A DNA stretch of 64,000 bases from Virgibacillus aidingensis (GTDB taxonomy: Bacteria > Bacillota > Bacilli > Bacillales > Amphibacillaceae): positions 121,540 through 185,539 of the forward strand of contig NZ_WIXN01000008.1 of assembly GCF_010994035.1 (NCBI RefSeq), written 5' to 3'. A program made the translations under genes and the position numbers. The notes beneath the pieces were generated by a model that saw nothing but the letters and a program-made list of their open reading frames with translations, was not told the DNA's origin and made no database searches. Positions 34,633 to 44,351 of the stretch are shown one piece after another (within the stretch, counting starts at the first letter, position 1; every line of letters begins with the position of its first letter).

Positions 34633-35166
34633 TTAATCTATAATACCCTTGTTTTTGCCAAATACGACAAGATTCTCATAAGGATCTCCGGGTATTCCCA
34701 GCACCTTACAGAAGGCCGGCTCCGTTTTATATCCCCTTTTTTTCAGCTGGATCACTTTTTCTTTTAGCTTGGGATTTTCTTTCAATAATGCCCCTTCAAT
34801 CACCATATGTAAATAGGCATGTTGACTAAGTACAGGCTGGGATTGGCCGAAAAGTTCAAATTCAAACCCGTCGTAAACAAAATTTGCCTTAACCACTTTT
34901 CGTCCCCTGATATTGGTATGCTTCAACTGAAAGTTATCTTGTTTACTATATAATTCCCTGATTATCTTCTCAAACGCGGAAAAATCATCCACTTCCATGA
35001 TGATATCGAGATCAGAGGTATCAACATCAATGCCAATGGGAACAGTTCCACAAAGTATTGGGGTAAATTCCTTCAGGTCGTTCATAAGGTTTAAAGCTTG
35101 GATGGCCTGATATGCTCTTTTTTGTTTATTATTTCCTTCTACTGAATAATTTACGGCTTGAAACAT
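34633..35166 (-). CDS. DUF4269 nucleotidyltransferase-fold protein
   Basis: The product is 177 residues. The nucleotidyltransferase-like motif GTVPIGIDVDTSDLDIIMEV (~40-60) has the GT and D-x-D residues of the fold; a third Asp/Glu may lie in the FEFELFGQ strand (~105). DUF4269 proteins are uncharacterised. The gene appears to be monocistronic. Confidence 0.8.
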   Translation of the reverse strand: MFQAVNYSVEGNNKQKRAYQAIQALNLMNDLKEFTPILCGTVPIGIDVDTSDLDIIMEVDDFSAFEKIIRELYSKQDNFQLKHTNIRGRKVVKANFVYDGFEFELFGQSQPVLSQHAYLHMVIEGALLKENPKLKEKVIQLKKRGYKTEPAFCKVLGIPGDPYENLVVFGKNKGIID

Positions 35167-35243
35167 AGCTTGGTCACCATTTCTTTCTTTATAAGTACTC
35201 CAAGGAAGTTTGGGTAAGAGTAAAGCTGATTTTCATACAACAA

Positions 35244-36032
35244 TTAAAACTTAACAGCAAATCTTCCGAAAGTATGCAGGCCGCTTCCGTGCCTGATTGC
35301 GTTTTTTTCCCGCAGCTCCTTCACTGCCTCCTTTACATCCTCCAAAATATGAATATCGAGCCCTAACTGATTATGCGAACCGTATATTTTTTTCAAACCG
35401 CTCAAATTGGCAATCCGTTCCAGAGAATCAACTAAATCAACAGGATTTGTTGTTGGATAAAACGCGTAAACCGGCGTCCCAGTGTATAGTAAATCACCGG
35501 TGAAAAGATATCCGGAATTCTCATCGAGAATACATACATGCCCCGGGGAGTGGCCGGGCGTGTGTAAAATCGTTAACGGACGATTTCCGGGATTTATGAT
35601 ATCCCTATCCTTCATCGTTTCAGATGGATGACCCTGAAAAGGGGTATAGGAAGCAGGATCAAAGGATGCTGGTGTGGGAAGCGTTATATCCCGCCCGATA
35701 TCTTTACGAATTTGTTCAATCGGCAGGCCTTTAATCCCATTAATAAGCCAATCTTTTTCAAGTTCATGAACATAAATTTCATCAAACTTACCATGACAGC
35801 CAATATGATCTATATGGACATGTGTGGTAATCACGGTAATTGGCAAATCCGTCAGCTGATCGGTAATTCTTTTAATGTTATCGATTCCCAATCCTGTATC
35901 AATCAGCGCCGCTTTCTCACTGCCCAGCAATAAAAAAGAATGAACCTTTTCCCAATGTCCATATTCACTAATGGCGAAGGTTGTTTCATCTATTCTCTCT
36001 ACTGTGAACCAAGGATCAGTTATGAAAGTCAT
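35244..36032 (-). CDS. MBL-fold metallo-hydrolase
   Basis: The ATG at 36032 follows GGAGGAG and gives 262 residues; the frame runs further upstream without a better start. The metal motif THVHIDHIG (~75-83), a second His in LHTPGHSPGH (~165) and Asp in FTGDLLY (~185) form a two-zinc site. Hydrolase of unknown substrate. Confidence 0.9.
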   Translation of the reverse strand: MTFITDPWFTVERIDETTFAISEYGHWEKVHSFLLLGSEKAALIDTGLGIDNIKRITDQLTDLPITVITTHVHIDHIGCHGKFDEIYVHELEKDWLINGIKGLPIEQIRKDIGRDITLPTPASFDPASYTPFQGHPSETMKDRDIINPGNRPLTILHTPGHSPGHVCILDENSGYLFTGDLLYTGTPVYAFYPTTNPVDLVDSLERIANLSGLKKIYGSHNQLGLDIHILEDVKEAVKELREKNAIRHGSGLHTFGRFAVKF

Positions 36033-36084
36033 ATTAATTCTCCTCCTGCATATTTTTATATAGCTGCAAAATAAAGACAATCCC

Positions 36085-36474
36085 TTATCTTTTATTCTGT
36101 GCCTTAAGTAAATCCCTGATTTCCGTAAGCAGCTCGAGTTGAAGATCAGCTTCTTCCTCCTCTTCCTCTACTCTCTCTTCTTCTTTTTTGCGCTTAAATT
36201 TCATGAGTAATCGGATGAACAGGAATATGGAAAAAGAAATAACAATAAAATCAAACACGGACTGGAGAAATACGCCATATGTAATTTCGGAGCTCCCGAC
36301 AGTGTATGATAATCCCGTAAAATTCACACCATTCAGCAGAACTCCTACAATGGGTGTAATGATATTTTCCACCAAAGAATTTACAATGGATCCAAACGCA
36401 GCTCCGATGACCACCGCGACCGCCAAGTCCATCACATTTCCCTGAAAAGCAAACTCCTTAAAATCCTTCCACAT
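36085..36474 (-). CDS. mscL: Large-conductance mechanosensitive channel
   Basis: The start at the ATG at 36474 (AAAGGAGAG upstream) gives 129 residues, the normal MscL size. FKEFAFQGNVMDLAVAVVIG starts the first membrane helix, a short loop with ITYG follows, then the second helix and a charged C-terminal bundle. MscL opens under osmotic downshock to release solutes. Confidence 0.96.
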   Translation of the reverse strand: MWKDFKEFAFQGNVMDLAVAVVIGAAFGSIVNSLVENIITPIVGVLLNGVNFTGLSYTVGSSEITYGVFLQSVFDFIVISFSIFLFIRLLMKFKRKKEEERVEEEEEEADLQLELLTEIRDLLKAQNKR

Positions 36475-36576
36475 AGGTAACTCTCTCCTTTTCATACATG
36501 TATATCGTTCATCATAGCAGATCGTATATGTCATTTGAACAAATTTTTTTATAGAAAACAGGCAAATGACGAAACA

Positions 36577-36608
36577 ATCCCGTACCACAATTCACCGTAG
36601 TACGGGAT
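36577..36608 (-). terminator. Terminator of sspP
   Basis: A perfect 9-bp stem ATCCCGTAC/GTACGGGAT with a 14-base loop lies 33 bases beyond the sspP stop; on the minus strand it is followed by TGTTTCGTCATTTG. Confidence 0.6.
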
Positions 36609-36640
36609 AGGATGAGGAAGGACTATTTTATCGCCCGCTC

Positions 36641-36793
36641 CTACAAACCATGATGCGGATTATGATTTTGTCTGGAATGGTTTTTATTCTTTACTTTTTT
36701 AGATCCCTGCAATGGTTCACCATAGGGCTGCTGCGGACTTTGCGGCAAATCCGGATTCTTGTTTTGCTTTGGCCCCTTTGGACGATTTCCCAT
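36641..36793 (-). CDS. sspP: Small acid-soluble spore protein P
   Basis: From the ATG at 36793, with a near-perfect AAAGGAGGAGG, the product is 50 residues. The C-terminal half GSKKVKNKNHSRQNHN matches SspP closely; the N-terminus is Pro/Gln/Asn-rich. It is a minor spore-core protein, expected to be under forespore control (sigma-G). Confidence 0.85.
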   Translation of the reverse strand: MGNRPKGPKQNKNPDLPQSPQQPYGEPLQGSKKVKNKNHSRQNHNPHHGL

Positions 36794-36981
36794 TATTGCC
36801 TCCTCCTTTCCGTTCGGGTATAGCATTTGGGAAAGCGGGGGCAATTATTCTTTTGTTACTGAAGGAAAAACAAGCTCATACAGGAGGACCCATTACAGCT
36901 TATTCAACAAACAGAAGAATTACTGTTGTGGTAATATCCATACGCCCCCAGGTATGATGAATCTCCAGTTTTATTTGCACA

Positions 36982-37646
36982 TTATTCCAGTTTATAACTT
37001 CTGATTTTATTGTAAAGTGTTGAAATAGAAATTCCCAGAGAATGTGCTGCTTCCTTTTTCCCTTCTAAGGTCCTGCCATAATAATCCAATGTTTTTTTAA
37101 TATAATTTTCTTCCACTTGGTTTAAAGACAAAAGAGAATCTGGATCCTCTCTTTCTTCCCTTTTGATGCCAACAGTATCCAGTGCTCTTTTTATATGTTT
37201 TTTCACCAAAGAATCCGGAATGACAGAGGACGTACTCTCGTTCATCAATCTCTCTAGAAAATTTTCGAGCTCCCTGATGTTCCCTGGCCAATCATGTTCT
37301 GCAAGTAAAGAAATTCCTTGATTCGTAAGCTCTATTGGGTTCAGTTCTATTCTTTGCCCTATGCTCTTTATTAAGGATTGAACCAGCAAAGGGATTGCCT
37401 TAACATTTGTGCTTCTTCAAAATATGCTTTTTCTTTTCCCGCGATAAAAATAATATCCATGCGCCGGTCGGCCAATTGCTCTCTGCGCTTTACTTGGATA
37501 CTGCTATTATTGTTTGTTTGGTCGGAAAGCGGATCGATCCGGCCAACCAGAGAAATCATTCTTTTTTTATTCCAATCCATAATTTTATCCATCAGTTGTT
37601 TATGATAGCCAATGATAAGAATGGATAGAGGCAAATTCAATGTCAT
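36982..37646 (-). pseudogene. Sigma-54-dependent regulator with deleted ATPase domain
   Basis: An intact start (ATG at 37646 with GGAGGAAATAAG) leads into ~86 residues of N-terminal domain that ends out of frame near 37371-37400. In the other frame, from about 37400 to 36982, runs the C-terminal end of a sigma-54 activator: IPLLVQSL, AEHDWPGNIRELENF, and a Fis-type helix-turn-helix with LGISISTLYNKI. The Walker A, GAFTGA and Walker B parts are missing, so roughly a kilobase has been lost. It lies behind the racemase/oxidase/lysA operon, which it may once have controlled. Confidence 0.8.
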
Positions 37647-37724
37647 CTTATTTCCTCCTGCATATTTTATATTATGAAATATTATTATAATTTATATAAT
37701 TTTAACATATGGAAATAAAAATGA

Positions 37725-37770
37725 ACCCGCTTATTTACTCCTTTTAACACTTTGGAGTACAAAAGCGGGT
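37725..37770 (-). terminator. Terminator after lysA
   Basis: ACCCGCTT and AAGCGGGT pair around an inner ACTCC/GGAGT stem. On the minus strand it is followed by TCATTTTTATTTCC. It lies 55 bases beyond the lysA stop and closes the operon. Confidence 0.65.
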
Positions 37771-37824
37771 GAAATTACTTGCAATAGACCAATTTGTTTA
37801 ACTATATTTATTTTTACATCCTGA

Positions 37825-39156
37825 TTACTTTGCAGATGTAAGGTCGGATTCTTTTCGAAGTGGGATATCCAGCCGTACGAGGTCCTCATAGGACTCACGT
37901 TTTACTACCAGTCTGCTCTTGCCTTTTTCCGCAAAAACAACTGGCGGTCTTGGTATTCGGTTATAATTATTCGCCATAGCGTATCCATAAGCTCCTGTAC
38001 AGAAGACAGCCAAAATATCATCGGAATTCGGCTCCGGCAAAGGCAAATCCCAGATTAGCATGTCACCGGACTCACAGCATTTTCCTGCAATCGATACGAC
38101 GTCATCTTTTTTGTCATGAACACGATTGGCAAGTACCCCTTCATATTTAGCATCATATAAAGCCGGCCTGATATTGTCATTCATACCGCCATCCACCGCA
38201 ACATACTTCCTTACATCCGGCACTTCTTTTTTGGAGCCGACGGAATAGAGCGTAGTGCCCGCATCTCCTACCAACGACCTGCCAGGCTCAATCCAAATTT
38301 CCGGCATCGGCAGGGACAATCTCTCTGTTTCTTTTCTCATTTCCACTATCATTGCTTCCACATACTCCTCTGGAGGAAGCGGCTTGTCCTCTTCTGTATA
38401 GCGGATGCCAAAGCCTCCCCCAAGGTTAAGCACCCCGGCAGTAAAGCCGTATTTTTCCTTCCATGCTCCGAGTCTTTCCAAAATATTCTTTGCTGCAAGT
38501 ACAAATCCATCAGTTTCAAAAATTTGGGAACCTATATGACAATGAATGCCCAGAAGATTTATATAATCACTTTCAAGCGAAAAAGCGAGTGCTTTTTCCG
38601 CCTGACCATTTTTCAAATCAAAACCGAATTTGGAATCTTCCTGTCCTGTAAGAATATAATCATGGGTATGTGCTTCTATGCCCGGTGTGACACGCAGCAA
38701 TATATTAACTGACTGTTTTCTTTCCTGAAGCAGGTGATCAAGCATATGAAGCTCATGAAAATTATCGACGACAATGCAGCCAATACCATGATCTAATGCC
38801 ATTTTGAGTTCTTCTTCACTTTTATTGTTCCCATGAAAATGGATTTTCTCCATTGGAAATTCAGCAACGACAGCTGTGTAAAGTTCTCCGCCTGATACCA
38901 CGTCAAGTGAAAGTGCTTCTTCATGAGCAAGCTGCAGCATAGCTACAGAGGAAAAAGCTTTACTTGCATAGGAGACCTGTGACTTTATGCCATGTTTATC
39001 AAACATCTTTTTAAAAGCCTTTGCCCTGTTTCTGATTAATTCTACATCATATACATATAATGGGCTGCCGTATTTTTCAACTAATTTCACAGTATCGCAG
39101 CCGCCGATCTCCAAATGTCCCTTTTCATTTACTTGAGCAGTTCCATGCAGGTACAT
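37825..39156 (-). CDS. lysA: Diaminopimelate decarboxylase
   Basis: The start at the ATG at 39156 matches the N-terminus of B. subtilis LysA (MYLHGT) and has GGAG upstream. The product is 443 residues. It converts meso-diaminopimelate to L-lysine with PLP bound at Lys66 (YASKAFSS). GGGFGIRY, the EPGRSLVG phosphate-binding motif and CCESGD (active-site Cys) are present. It is the last gene of an oxidase/racemase operon, an unusual place for lysA. Confidence 0.95.
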   Translation of the reverse strand: MYLHGTAQVNEKGHLEIGGCDTVKLVEKYGSPLYVYDVELIRNRAKAFKKMFDKHGIKSQVSYASKAFSSVAMLQLAHEEALSLDVVSGGELYTAVVAEFPMEKIHFHGNNKSEEELKMALDHGIGCIVVDNFHELHMLDHLLQERKQSVNILLRVTPGIEAHTHDYILTGQEDSKFGFDLKNGQAEKALAFSLESDYINLLGIHCHIGSQIFETDGFVLAAKNILERLGAWKEKYGFTAGVLNLGGGFGIRYTEEDKPLPPEEYVEAMIVEMRKETERLSLPMPEIWIEPGRSLVGDAGTTLYSVGSKKEVPDVRKYVAVDGGMNDNIRPALYDAKYEGVLANRVHDKKDDVVSIAGKCCESGDMLIWDLPLPEPNSDDILAVFCTGAYGYAMANNYNRIPRPPVVFAEKGKSRLVVKRESYEDLVRLDIPLRKESDLTSAK

Positions 39157-39173
39157 ACTTTCACTCCAATCCA

Positions 39174-39431
39174 TTATCTTCGAATCATATCATCTAATAA
39201 AACAGGGCGGACAGGGGTCTGGGCACGCTGCTGCGGCGGCATTTTTTCTCCACCTGTTTTTGATTCCAGCATATCACGGATTACAGGCTGGCAAACCCTC
39301 CCCTGACAATATCCCATCCCGGCCCTGACTCTTTTTTTAATGCCGGGAACACTGGAAGCGCCTTCTTCTATTGCTTTCAGGATATCTGATAAGTAAACTC
39401 CTTCACATCTGCAAATAATCATATCATCCAT
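39174..39431 (-). CDS. BFD-like [2Fe-2S] protein, oxidase subunit
   Basis: The product is 85 residues with a BFD-type [2Fe-2S] site: C-x-C at CRCEG (~8-10) and C-x4-C at CQGRVC (~42-47). In opine and D-hydroxyproline dehydrogenases this domain is the small gamma subunit that carries electrons between flavin subunits. It overlaps the FAD subunit gene by 8 bases. Confidence 0.88.
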   Translation of the reverse strand: MDDMIICRCEGVYLSDILKAIEEGASSVPGIKKRVRAGMGYCQGRVCQPVIRDMLESKTGGEKMPPQQRAQTPVRPVLLDDMIRR

Positions 39432-40638
39432 GAGCGCTTTCCGCCTCCCAAATCTTATTCATTTTTATTCTGCCTTCTTCAATATCTGGTAAAAAGCGAA
39501 GGGGAGCTTTTTCCCTCGCATTGGTTACTTCGGTCATCGCCTCATCCACAGTGATGGCTGCCTGCTTCCCAAGTGACTGTAAAATAGAAGCCGCTGCGAG
39601 CCGTCCCTGTGCCATAGCAACTTTAGCACCTTCAATTCCGGTGATATTTCCTGCTACAAACAATCCACTTACTTTTGTCGTCATATCCGGACCGTGCAAA
39701 GGAACAGTTCCTCCCAGTTCGGGCATATCAACGAGTCTGCACCCGGCAGTCTGTGCCAAATCAATCAAAGGATAAAGTCCGTTCGATAAACATACTGTAT
39801 CCACTTCCACGCTTTCCGTTTTACCCGCAGGTTTCCCGTCCACGGATACCGATTGAAGTGTAACTGCTTCTACATTTTTCTCCCCTTCAATCTTCACAAT
39901 TGCTTTACGTAAATGGATTGGCACATTATTTACTTTTAAAAGGTTAAACCGTAATCCGCTTGCTGTCAACTTCGGGAAACGTTTAAGTGCAAATTTTCCC
40001 AGTTTGCGGACCAACAAATTTGGTGCAAGGCCGGCAACATCCTGAAGACGTTCCACTGTTTGCAAAGGGGTTTTATTTTTGCCTGTTACAGAAGACATGG
40101 GAGGAAGCGCCATTCCCGCTACATGAACCCCTGCATTTTTCAATTCTATCATGACAGATAAAGAAAGTGGATCTATCCCTGCCATCATCACCTTTTTTCC
40201 CACAGCGACATGATGCAGATTCGTAAAAGTCTGGGCTGCACCAACACTTATCACTCCAGGCAAGGTCCATCCGGGTACAGGCAAGGCTTTTTCAACAGAG
40301 CCGGTTGCCAATAGTAACACATTTGAAGTAATGGCCGGGAGGTCTCCACCTGCCATATCTACCCTCCATTTCCCGCTGACAGCCCATACGGTAACATTCA
40401 TAAAAATATGCACACCTAGTGATCGTGCTTTCTCCTCAAGTTGATCTGCTTCCTTTTTACCGTCCCAGGTTCGTTGATCAGCTGGGGCATATGGGTCTTC
40501 ATAGTACTGCCCCAGCAACCTCCCTCCAGGACGGTAATATTCATCAATAACAGCTGCAGATAAACCGTTCCGGGCAATTTCTACCGCAGCAGTTAAACCC
40601 GCCGGCCCTGCGCCTATAATTGCAACATCAACTTTCAT
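39424..40638 (-). CDS. FAD/NAD(P)-binding oxidase subunit (OoxA/HcnB-like)
   Basis: The 404-residue protein has an N-terminal dinucleotide fold ([14 protein letters not shown]), an [11 protein letters not shown] motif and [16 protein letters not shown] in the middle. A second nucleotide-binding half ends in [21 protein letters not shown]. This is the alpha subunit of heteromeric flavin dehydrogenases such as opine oxidase (OoxA), HcnB and D-hydroxyproline dehydrogenase. It is coupled to genes on both sides. Confidence 0.88.
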   Translation of the reverse strand: MKVDVAIIGAGPAGLTAAVEIARNGLSAAVIDEYYRPGGRLLGQYYEDPYAPADQRTWDGKKEADQLEEKARSLGVHIFMNVTVWAVSGKWRVDMAGGDLPAITSNVLLLATGSVEKALPVPGWTLPGVISVGAAQTFTNLHHVAVGKKVMMAGIDPLSLSVMIELKNAGVHVAGMALPPMSSVTGKNKTPLQTVERLQDVAGLAPNLLVRKLGKFALKRFPKLTASGLRFNLLKVNNVPIHLRKAIVKIEGEKNVEAVTLQSVSVDGKPAGKTESVEVDTVCLSNGLYPLIDLAQTAGCRLVDMPELGGTVPLHGPDMTTKVSGLFVAGNITGIEGAKVAMAQGRLAAASILQSLGKQAAITVDEAMTEVTNAREKAPLRFLPDIEEGRIKMNKIWEAESAHG

Positions 40639-40948
40639 CTTCCATATCTCCCTTTATCCCCGAAGCCTGACTGAACACTTTAGCTCCTTGTCTTGCTGGT
40701 GTTAAACATGTACGCACATTTGGTATCCCATCCACTTCAGCCCGGCATTCATAACAATGACCAATGCCGCAGAAAATACCGCGGTTTTCCCCGGTAATTT
40801 CACAGGTGCGGATGGTCTTGATTCCATTGGCAAGAAGAGAAGCCGCAATCGGCTCTCCCTTATAACCATTTAGTTTTTTATCATTAAAATAAAATTCTAT
40901 TGTTTCTAATTTATTGCTTGAACTGTTCAAACGTAAAGTATTTGACAA
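40628..40948 (-). CDS. [2Fe-2S] ferredoxin-like oxidase subunit (HcnA-like)
   Basis: The start is a TTG at 40948 after GGGAGTG. The 106-residue protein carries a plant-type [2Fe-2S] pattern with CEITGENRGIFCGIGHCYEC and a later C (VRTC). It overlaps the FAD subunit by 11 bases and belongs to the same enzyme complex. Confidence 0.85.
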   Translation of the reverse strand: MSNTLRLNSSSNKLETIEFYFNDKKLNGYKGEPIAASLLANGIKTIRTCEITGENRGIFCGIGHCYECRAEVDGIPNVRTCLTPARQGAKVFSQASGIKGDMEDES

Positions 40949-40982
40949 TAACCATTCACTCCCTACATATTTAAAAATACAG

Positions 40983-42131
40983 TTAAAATCGGCTTAATGA
41001 AAATGTATTGATATCCATACCGGAATTTTCCCCGCATACCATATGGGCCATTATTTTTCCTGAAATGGGAGCAAGCGCGACGCCGTCTCCTTCATGACCG
41101 GCAGCTATATAAACACCATCCATACCTTCCACCGGACCGAGAATCGGCATGCCGTCCGGTGTATAAGGTCTCAAACCGGTAAAAGCTCTAATAATCCGGG
41201 CTTTTGCCAATAAAGGAAAAGCACGGACTGCTGCTTCTCCTATTTTTCTGATTACCTCGGGATTTGTTTCGGTATTGTATCCGGTAAACTGACGGGAGCC
41301 GCCTATTAACAAAGATCCGCTATGGGTTTGTCCAATAGCCAGTCCTACTCCGAACGGGTCCGGATCTTCACTCTGATGGTTTCGTTTTAATTTGTTTGCA
41401 ATATAAGCGGCACTTAATATGCCGGTATGCAGAAAGGAAGGCATTCTTTCCGACACAAGAATATGACCCTGCCTTGGAATGATCGGCACATCCACACCGA
41501 AAGGCTCGAATAGCTTGGGAGTCCATACCCCCATAGCCACAACAACCGCGTCAGCATATATTTTTTCTGTTGGTGTCTCTACGCCAATAACCCGGTTATT
41601 TTCTGTGAGAAGCCTTTTTACAGGGGTACCTAATTTAATTTTCGCTCCCCTACTTTTCGCCGCGTTTGCCATAGCAAATGAAACTTTCAGCGGATTCACT
41701 TCCGCATCCTCCTCCCACCAGGTGGAACCAATGAGGTCTTTGGATAATCCCGGCTGGCGTTCCTGTGCTTCCTTGCCGGTAATAAGTTTAACGTCTATTC
41801 CGGCTTTTTGCTGGCGTTCCACCATATGTTCCATCGCCGCCATCTCTTCCGGAGTTTCAATAATAATCATCCCGCCGCTCTTTCTGTATTCCAGTTCCGT
41901 TTCCAATTCTGCTTCCAATTCTTTATATAATGCTATACTTTCAATAGCAAGATCCAATGTCGGCCCCGGTTTTTTTGATTGAAGCATAATAGCACGATCA
42001 CAGGCTCCCGAAGTGCCAGATGCTATATCTTTTGATTCTATAAGGGTGACTTCTGCTCCTGATTTTGTAAGATAGTAGGCGGTGGAAGCTCCTATGAGAC
42101 CACCGCCAGCAACAACAACCTTATAACTCAC
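40983..42131 (-). CDS. DAO-type FAD oxidoreductase, catalytic subunit (OoxB/HcnC-like)
   Basis: The best start is the GTG at 42131, because the ATGAGGAGG just upstream is the ribosome binding site. The 382-residue D-amino-acid-oxidase-fold protein has VAGGGLIGASTAYYL at the N-terminus, GLRPYTPDGMPILGPV and AAGHEGDGVALAP near the end. It is the subunit that oxidises the amine substrate, probably a proline-, opine- or D-amino-acid-like compound. Exact substrate not visible. Confidence 0.88.
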   Translation of the reverse strand: MSYKVVVAGGGLIGASTAYYLTKSGAEVTLIESKDIASGTSGACDRAIMLQSKKPGPTLDLAIESIALYKELEAELETELEYRKSGGMIIIETPEEMAAMEHMVERQQKAGIDVKLITGKEAQERQPGLSKDLIGSTWWEEDAEVNPLKVSFAMANAAKSRGAKIKLGTPVKRLLTENNRVIGVETPTEKIYADAVVVAMGVWTPKLFEPFGVDVPIIPRQGHILVSERMPSFLHTGILSAAYIANKLKRNHQSEDPDPFGVGLAIGQTHSGSLLIGGSRQFTGYNTETNPEVIRKIGEAAVRAFPLLAKARIIRAFTGLRPYTPDGMPILGPVEGMDGVYIAAGHEGDGVALAPISGKIMAHMVCGENSGMDINTFSLSRF

Positions 42132-42228
42132 ATGCTGCCTCCTCATAAGTTAGTTATTTATAATATAAGATCCAATAAAAATTTAACAAATTAGTGCCGG
42201 AAAGGTTCAGTCTTCTTATTAATATCTA

Positions 42229-43584
42229 CTAAAAGATAAACCAGGCAATTAATCCAACCATTAAAAAATAGAAAGAGTTCGGCAAGGCGAGAACCATAAC
42301 CTTAAGCGGATCTACTTGCCTGTTTAGGATTCCCCCAATCAGACCGCAGACAACAAATGCGGTCAATCCTACCGGCGGCATATTCTGACCTGCAGCTGCA
42401 ATATGCGAGGCTCCAATTGCGATGAATGTCGGATCCACACTCATGTTCTCAAGAATGGGTCCAAGAAAAGTAACAATAACCGATTGAGCTGTTGTCTGGG
42501 AACCCGTCAGCATTCCTACAATGACCATGGATATGGCGCCGCCAACCTTTACCATGGAAGCAGCCAATCCTTCAGTCAACACGGCAACCTGTTCAATAAG
42601 GCCTGAAGCATAAAAAACACCAACCATCACCCCCGCACATAGCTGTATTTGCACAGTTTGACTTACTTTAATTAACCCGCCTTTCAACACGCCCTTTGTC
42701 TCTTTTCGAACAATTGGGAAGAGAAAACTGACAAGCAGTGCAATGATAATGGCACTTACCACCTGAAATGTGATTCCCTGTAAAATTGGAATTTCCATTA
42801 ATGGATTTAAAATGGCTGAAAAAATGGTCCATTCTGCAAATATATTATAATCAAAGCCTGTATTCGCAATGACAATAGCTACTAAAACGCCAAGCGGCAC
42901 CAGTGTCATCCATCTTTCCTTTAAAATGGAGGAAATTGATTGTGTTGTTTTTAAATGCTCCGGCATCTTCCTTCCTTTTACAAATCGGAAAGATTCAAAA
43001 ATAGCTATTAATGCACCAATGCTAACAGTAATATAGGCAATTTTAATGACCGGGCCCGGATCAATCCCAATTAGAGAAGATGAAAGGAAAACCCCCTGGG
43101 AAATAGGTGGCATAATGGAGCCAATCGAAGCCCCTACCAAAATAATCATCCCAATCTGTTCCGGTTTGACTTTTAACTCATTCAATGAATTAATCACCAG
43201 AAACCCAATAACCGTTGCAGCTGCAATAGCATCCCCTAAAAAAGAGCCTGCAATAATTAATGTTATAAAAATCGCTGCAATTAAACCCTTCGGAGAATTT
43301 CCAAACACAGAACGAAGACCAATTAAAGTTGTATCCATCGCACCAAGCCTTACTTGGGATTCGGCATAGATTGATCCAAAAATGGATAGCATGATTACCC
43401 AGGATAAGCGGTCAATTCCGTCGATAAAAGCAAGCAGCGTTTCCAATGGTGCCAGGCCCGAAATAATCGCGGAAGAGAGTGCAGCCACAAGTAATGCAAT
43501 CTTTATATTTCCTCCGATTACCGGTATTTGTTTTACCAAAGCAATAGTAAATAATAGCAAAAGCGGCACAATGATCTCCAGCAT
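42229..43584 (-). CDS. TRAP-type large permease-like transporter
   Basis: The 451-residue protein has 11-13 hydrophobic segments with an internal two-fold repeat. Motifs ISGLAPLETLLAFIDG, GSIMPPISQGVFLSSSLIG and the matching second-half AAGQNMPPVGLTAFVVCGL resemble DctM-type (IT superfamily) carriers. No periplasmic binding protein or small TRAP subunit is encoded nearby, so it may act as a secondary carrier. It probably brings in the substrate of the downstream oxidase. Confidence 0.75.
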   Translation of the reverse strand: MLEIIVPLLLLFTIALVKQIPVIGGNIKIALLVAALSSAIISGLAPLETLLAFIDGIDRLSWVIMLSIFGSIYAESQVRLGAMDTTLIGLRSVFGNSPKGLIAAIFITLIIAGSFLGDAIAAATVIGFLVINSLNELKVKPEQIGMIILVGASIGSIMPPISQGVFLSSSLIGIDPGPVIKIAYITVSIGALIAIFESFRFVKGRKMPEHLKTTQSISSILKERWMTLVPLGVLVAIVIANTGFDYNIFAEWTIFSAILNPLMEIPILQGITFQVVSAIIIALLVSFLFPIVRKETKGVLKGGLIKVSQTVQIQLCAGVMVGVFYASGLIEQVAVLTEGLAASMVKVGGAISMVIVGMLTGSQTTAQSVIVTFLGPILENMSVDPTFIAIGASHIAAAGQNMPPVGLTAFVVCGLIGGILNRQVDPLKVMVLALPNSFYFLMVGLIAWFIF

Positions 43585-43673
43585 AAAATTCCCCCATTTT
43601 TTTAAATTTGTACAAGATATTCTATATAAATACTCTTTTTGCTTACTGCGGATATTATATTTTAGGTAATATC

Positions 43674-44351
43674 TTAAATGGTCAAATAAACATAATTTAC
43701 CAAAGTAGTAATATCAAATATCGGCAACTTGGTTACTTCCCTGATTGCATCCCTATACGGCGGCATATTCGTGCATTCCAAAATAATCGCTTTTAAACCC
43801 GGATGACTTGAAATTAGCTCACTTGTTATCTGTTTCATTTCTTCCTTAACAGCAGCTTCATTCAATTCAATTTCCTCATGAACAATAGCACCCGAAAATT
43901 TCGGCATATTATCCATACCTTTAATAATGACATGCTGGTGATGCGCATTTACCCCGCTTAAATGAGCTGTTGTCAAACTGGATTCCGAGGCTGTAACAAT
44001 ACCAATTGGTTCACCAGCAGTAATACTTGCCATCGGTATTTGAAGTAGACTGGACGAATAAAATGGGACAGTTAACTGTTGCTGTATTTCCTTTTGGAAT
44101 AGAGCCAGAAACCCACAGCTTGTTGTGATAGCCCTGATGCCTTCTTCTTCAAGTTCTTTGGCTGCTTGGACGAATGGTTCTATTAAACCAGTGTCCCTTT
44201 CCTTTACCACTTTGGAAATACTTGCTCCCTCTACCATTTTGTAAACAACGGAAAAAGGAAAAGTATGCTTATTGCCAATATCTCCTGCCGGTCTATAAAA
44301 CTGAGTATCTAACATTAATATTCCGATTTTGGCCTTTTTCATCTTCAACAT
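43674..44351 (-). CDS. Asp/Glu/hydantoin racemase-family protein
   Basis: The 225-residue protein carries the two cysteines of the family: ITTSCGFLALF (~residue 78) and ILECTNMPPYRDAI (~195). These act as the acid/base pair in PLP-independent racemases. GIVTASESS lies between the two halves. It is first in the operon with a transporter, an amine oxidase complex and lysA, so it may interconvert D and L forms of the imported amino acid. The start is uncertain (weak ribosome binding site). Confidence 0.8.
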   Translation of the reverse strand: MLKMKKAKIGILMLDTQFYRPAGDIGNKHTFPFSVVYKMVEGASISKVVKERDTGLIEPFVQAAKELEEEGIRAITTSCGFLALFQKEIQQQLTVPFYSSSLLQIPMASITAGEPIGIVTASESSLTTAHLSGVNAHHQHVIIKGMDNMPKFSGAIVHEEIELNEAAVKEEMKQITSELISSHPGLKAIILECTNMPPYRDAIREVTKLPIFDITTLVNYVYLTI

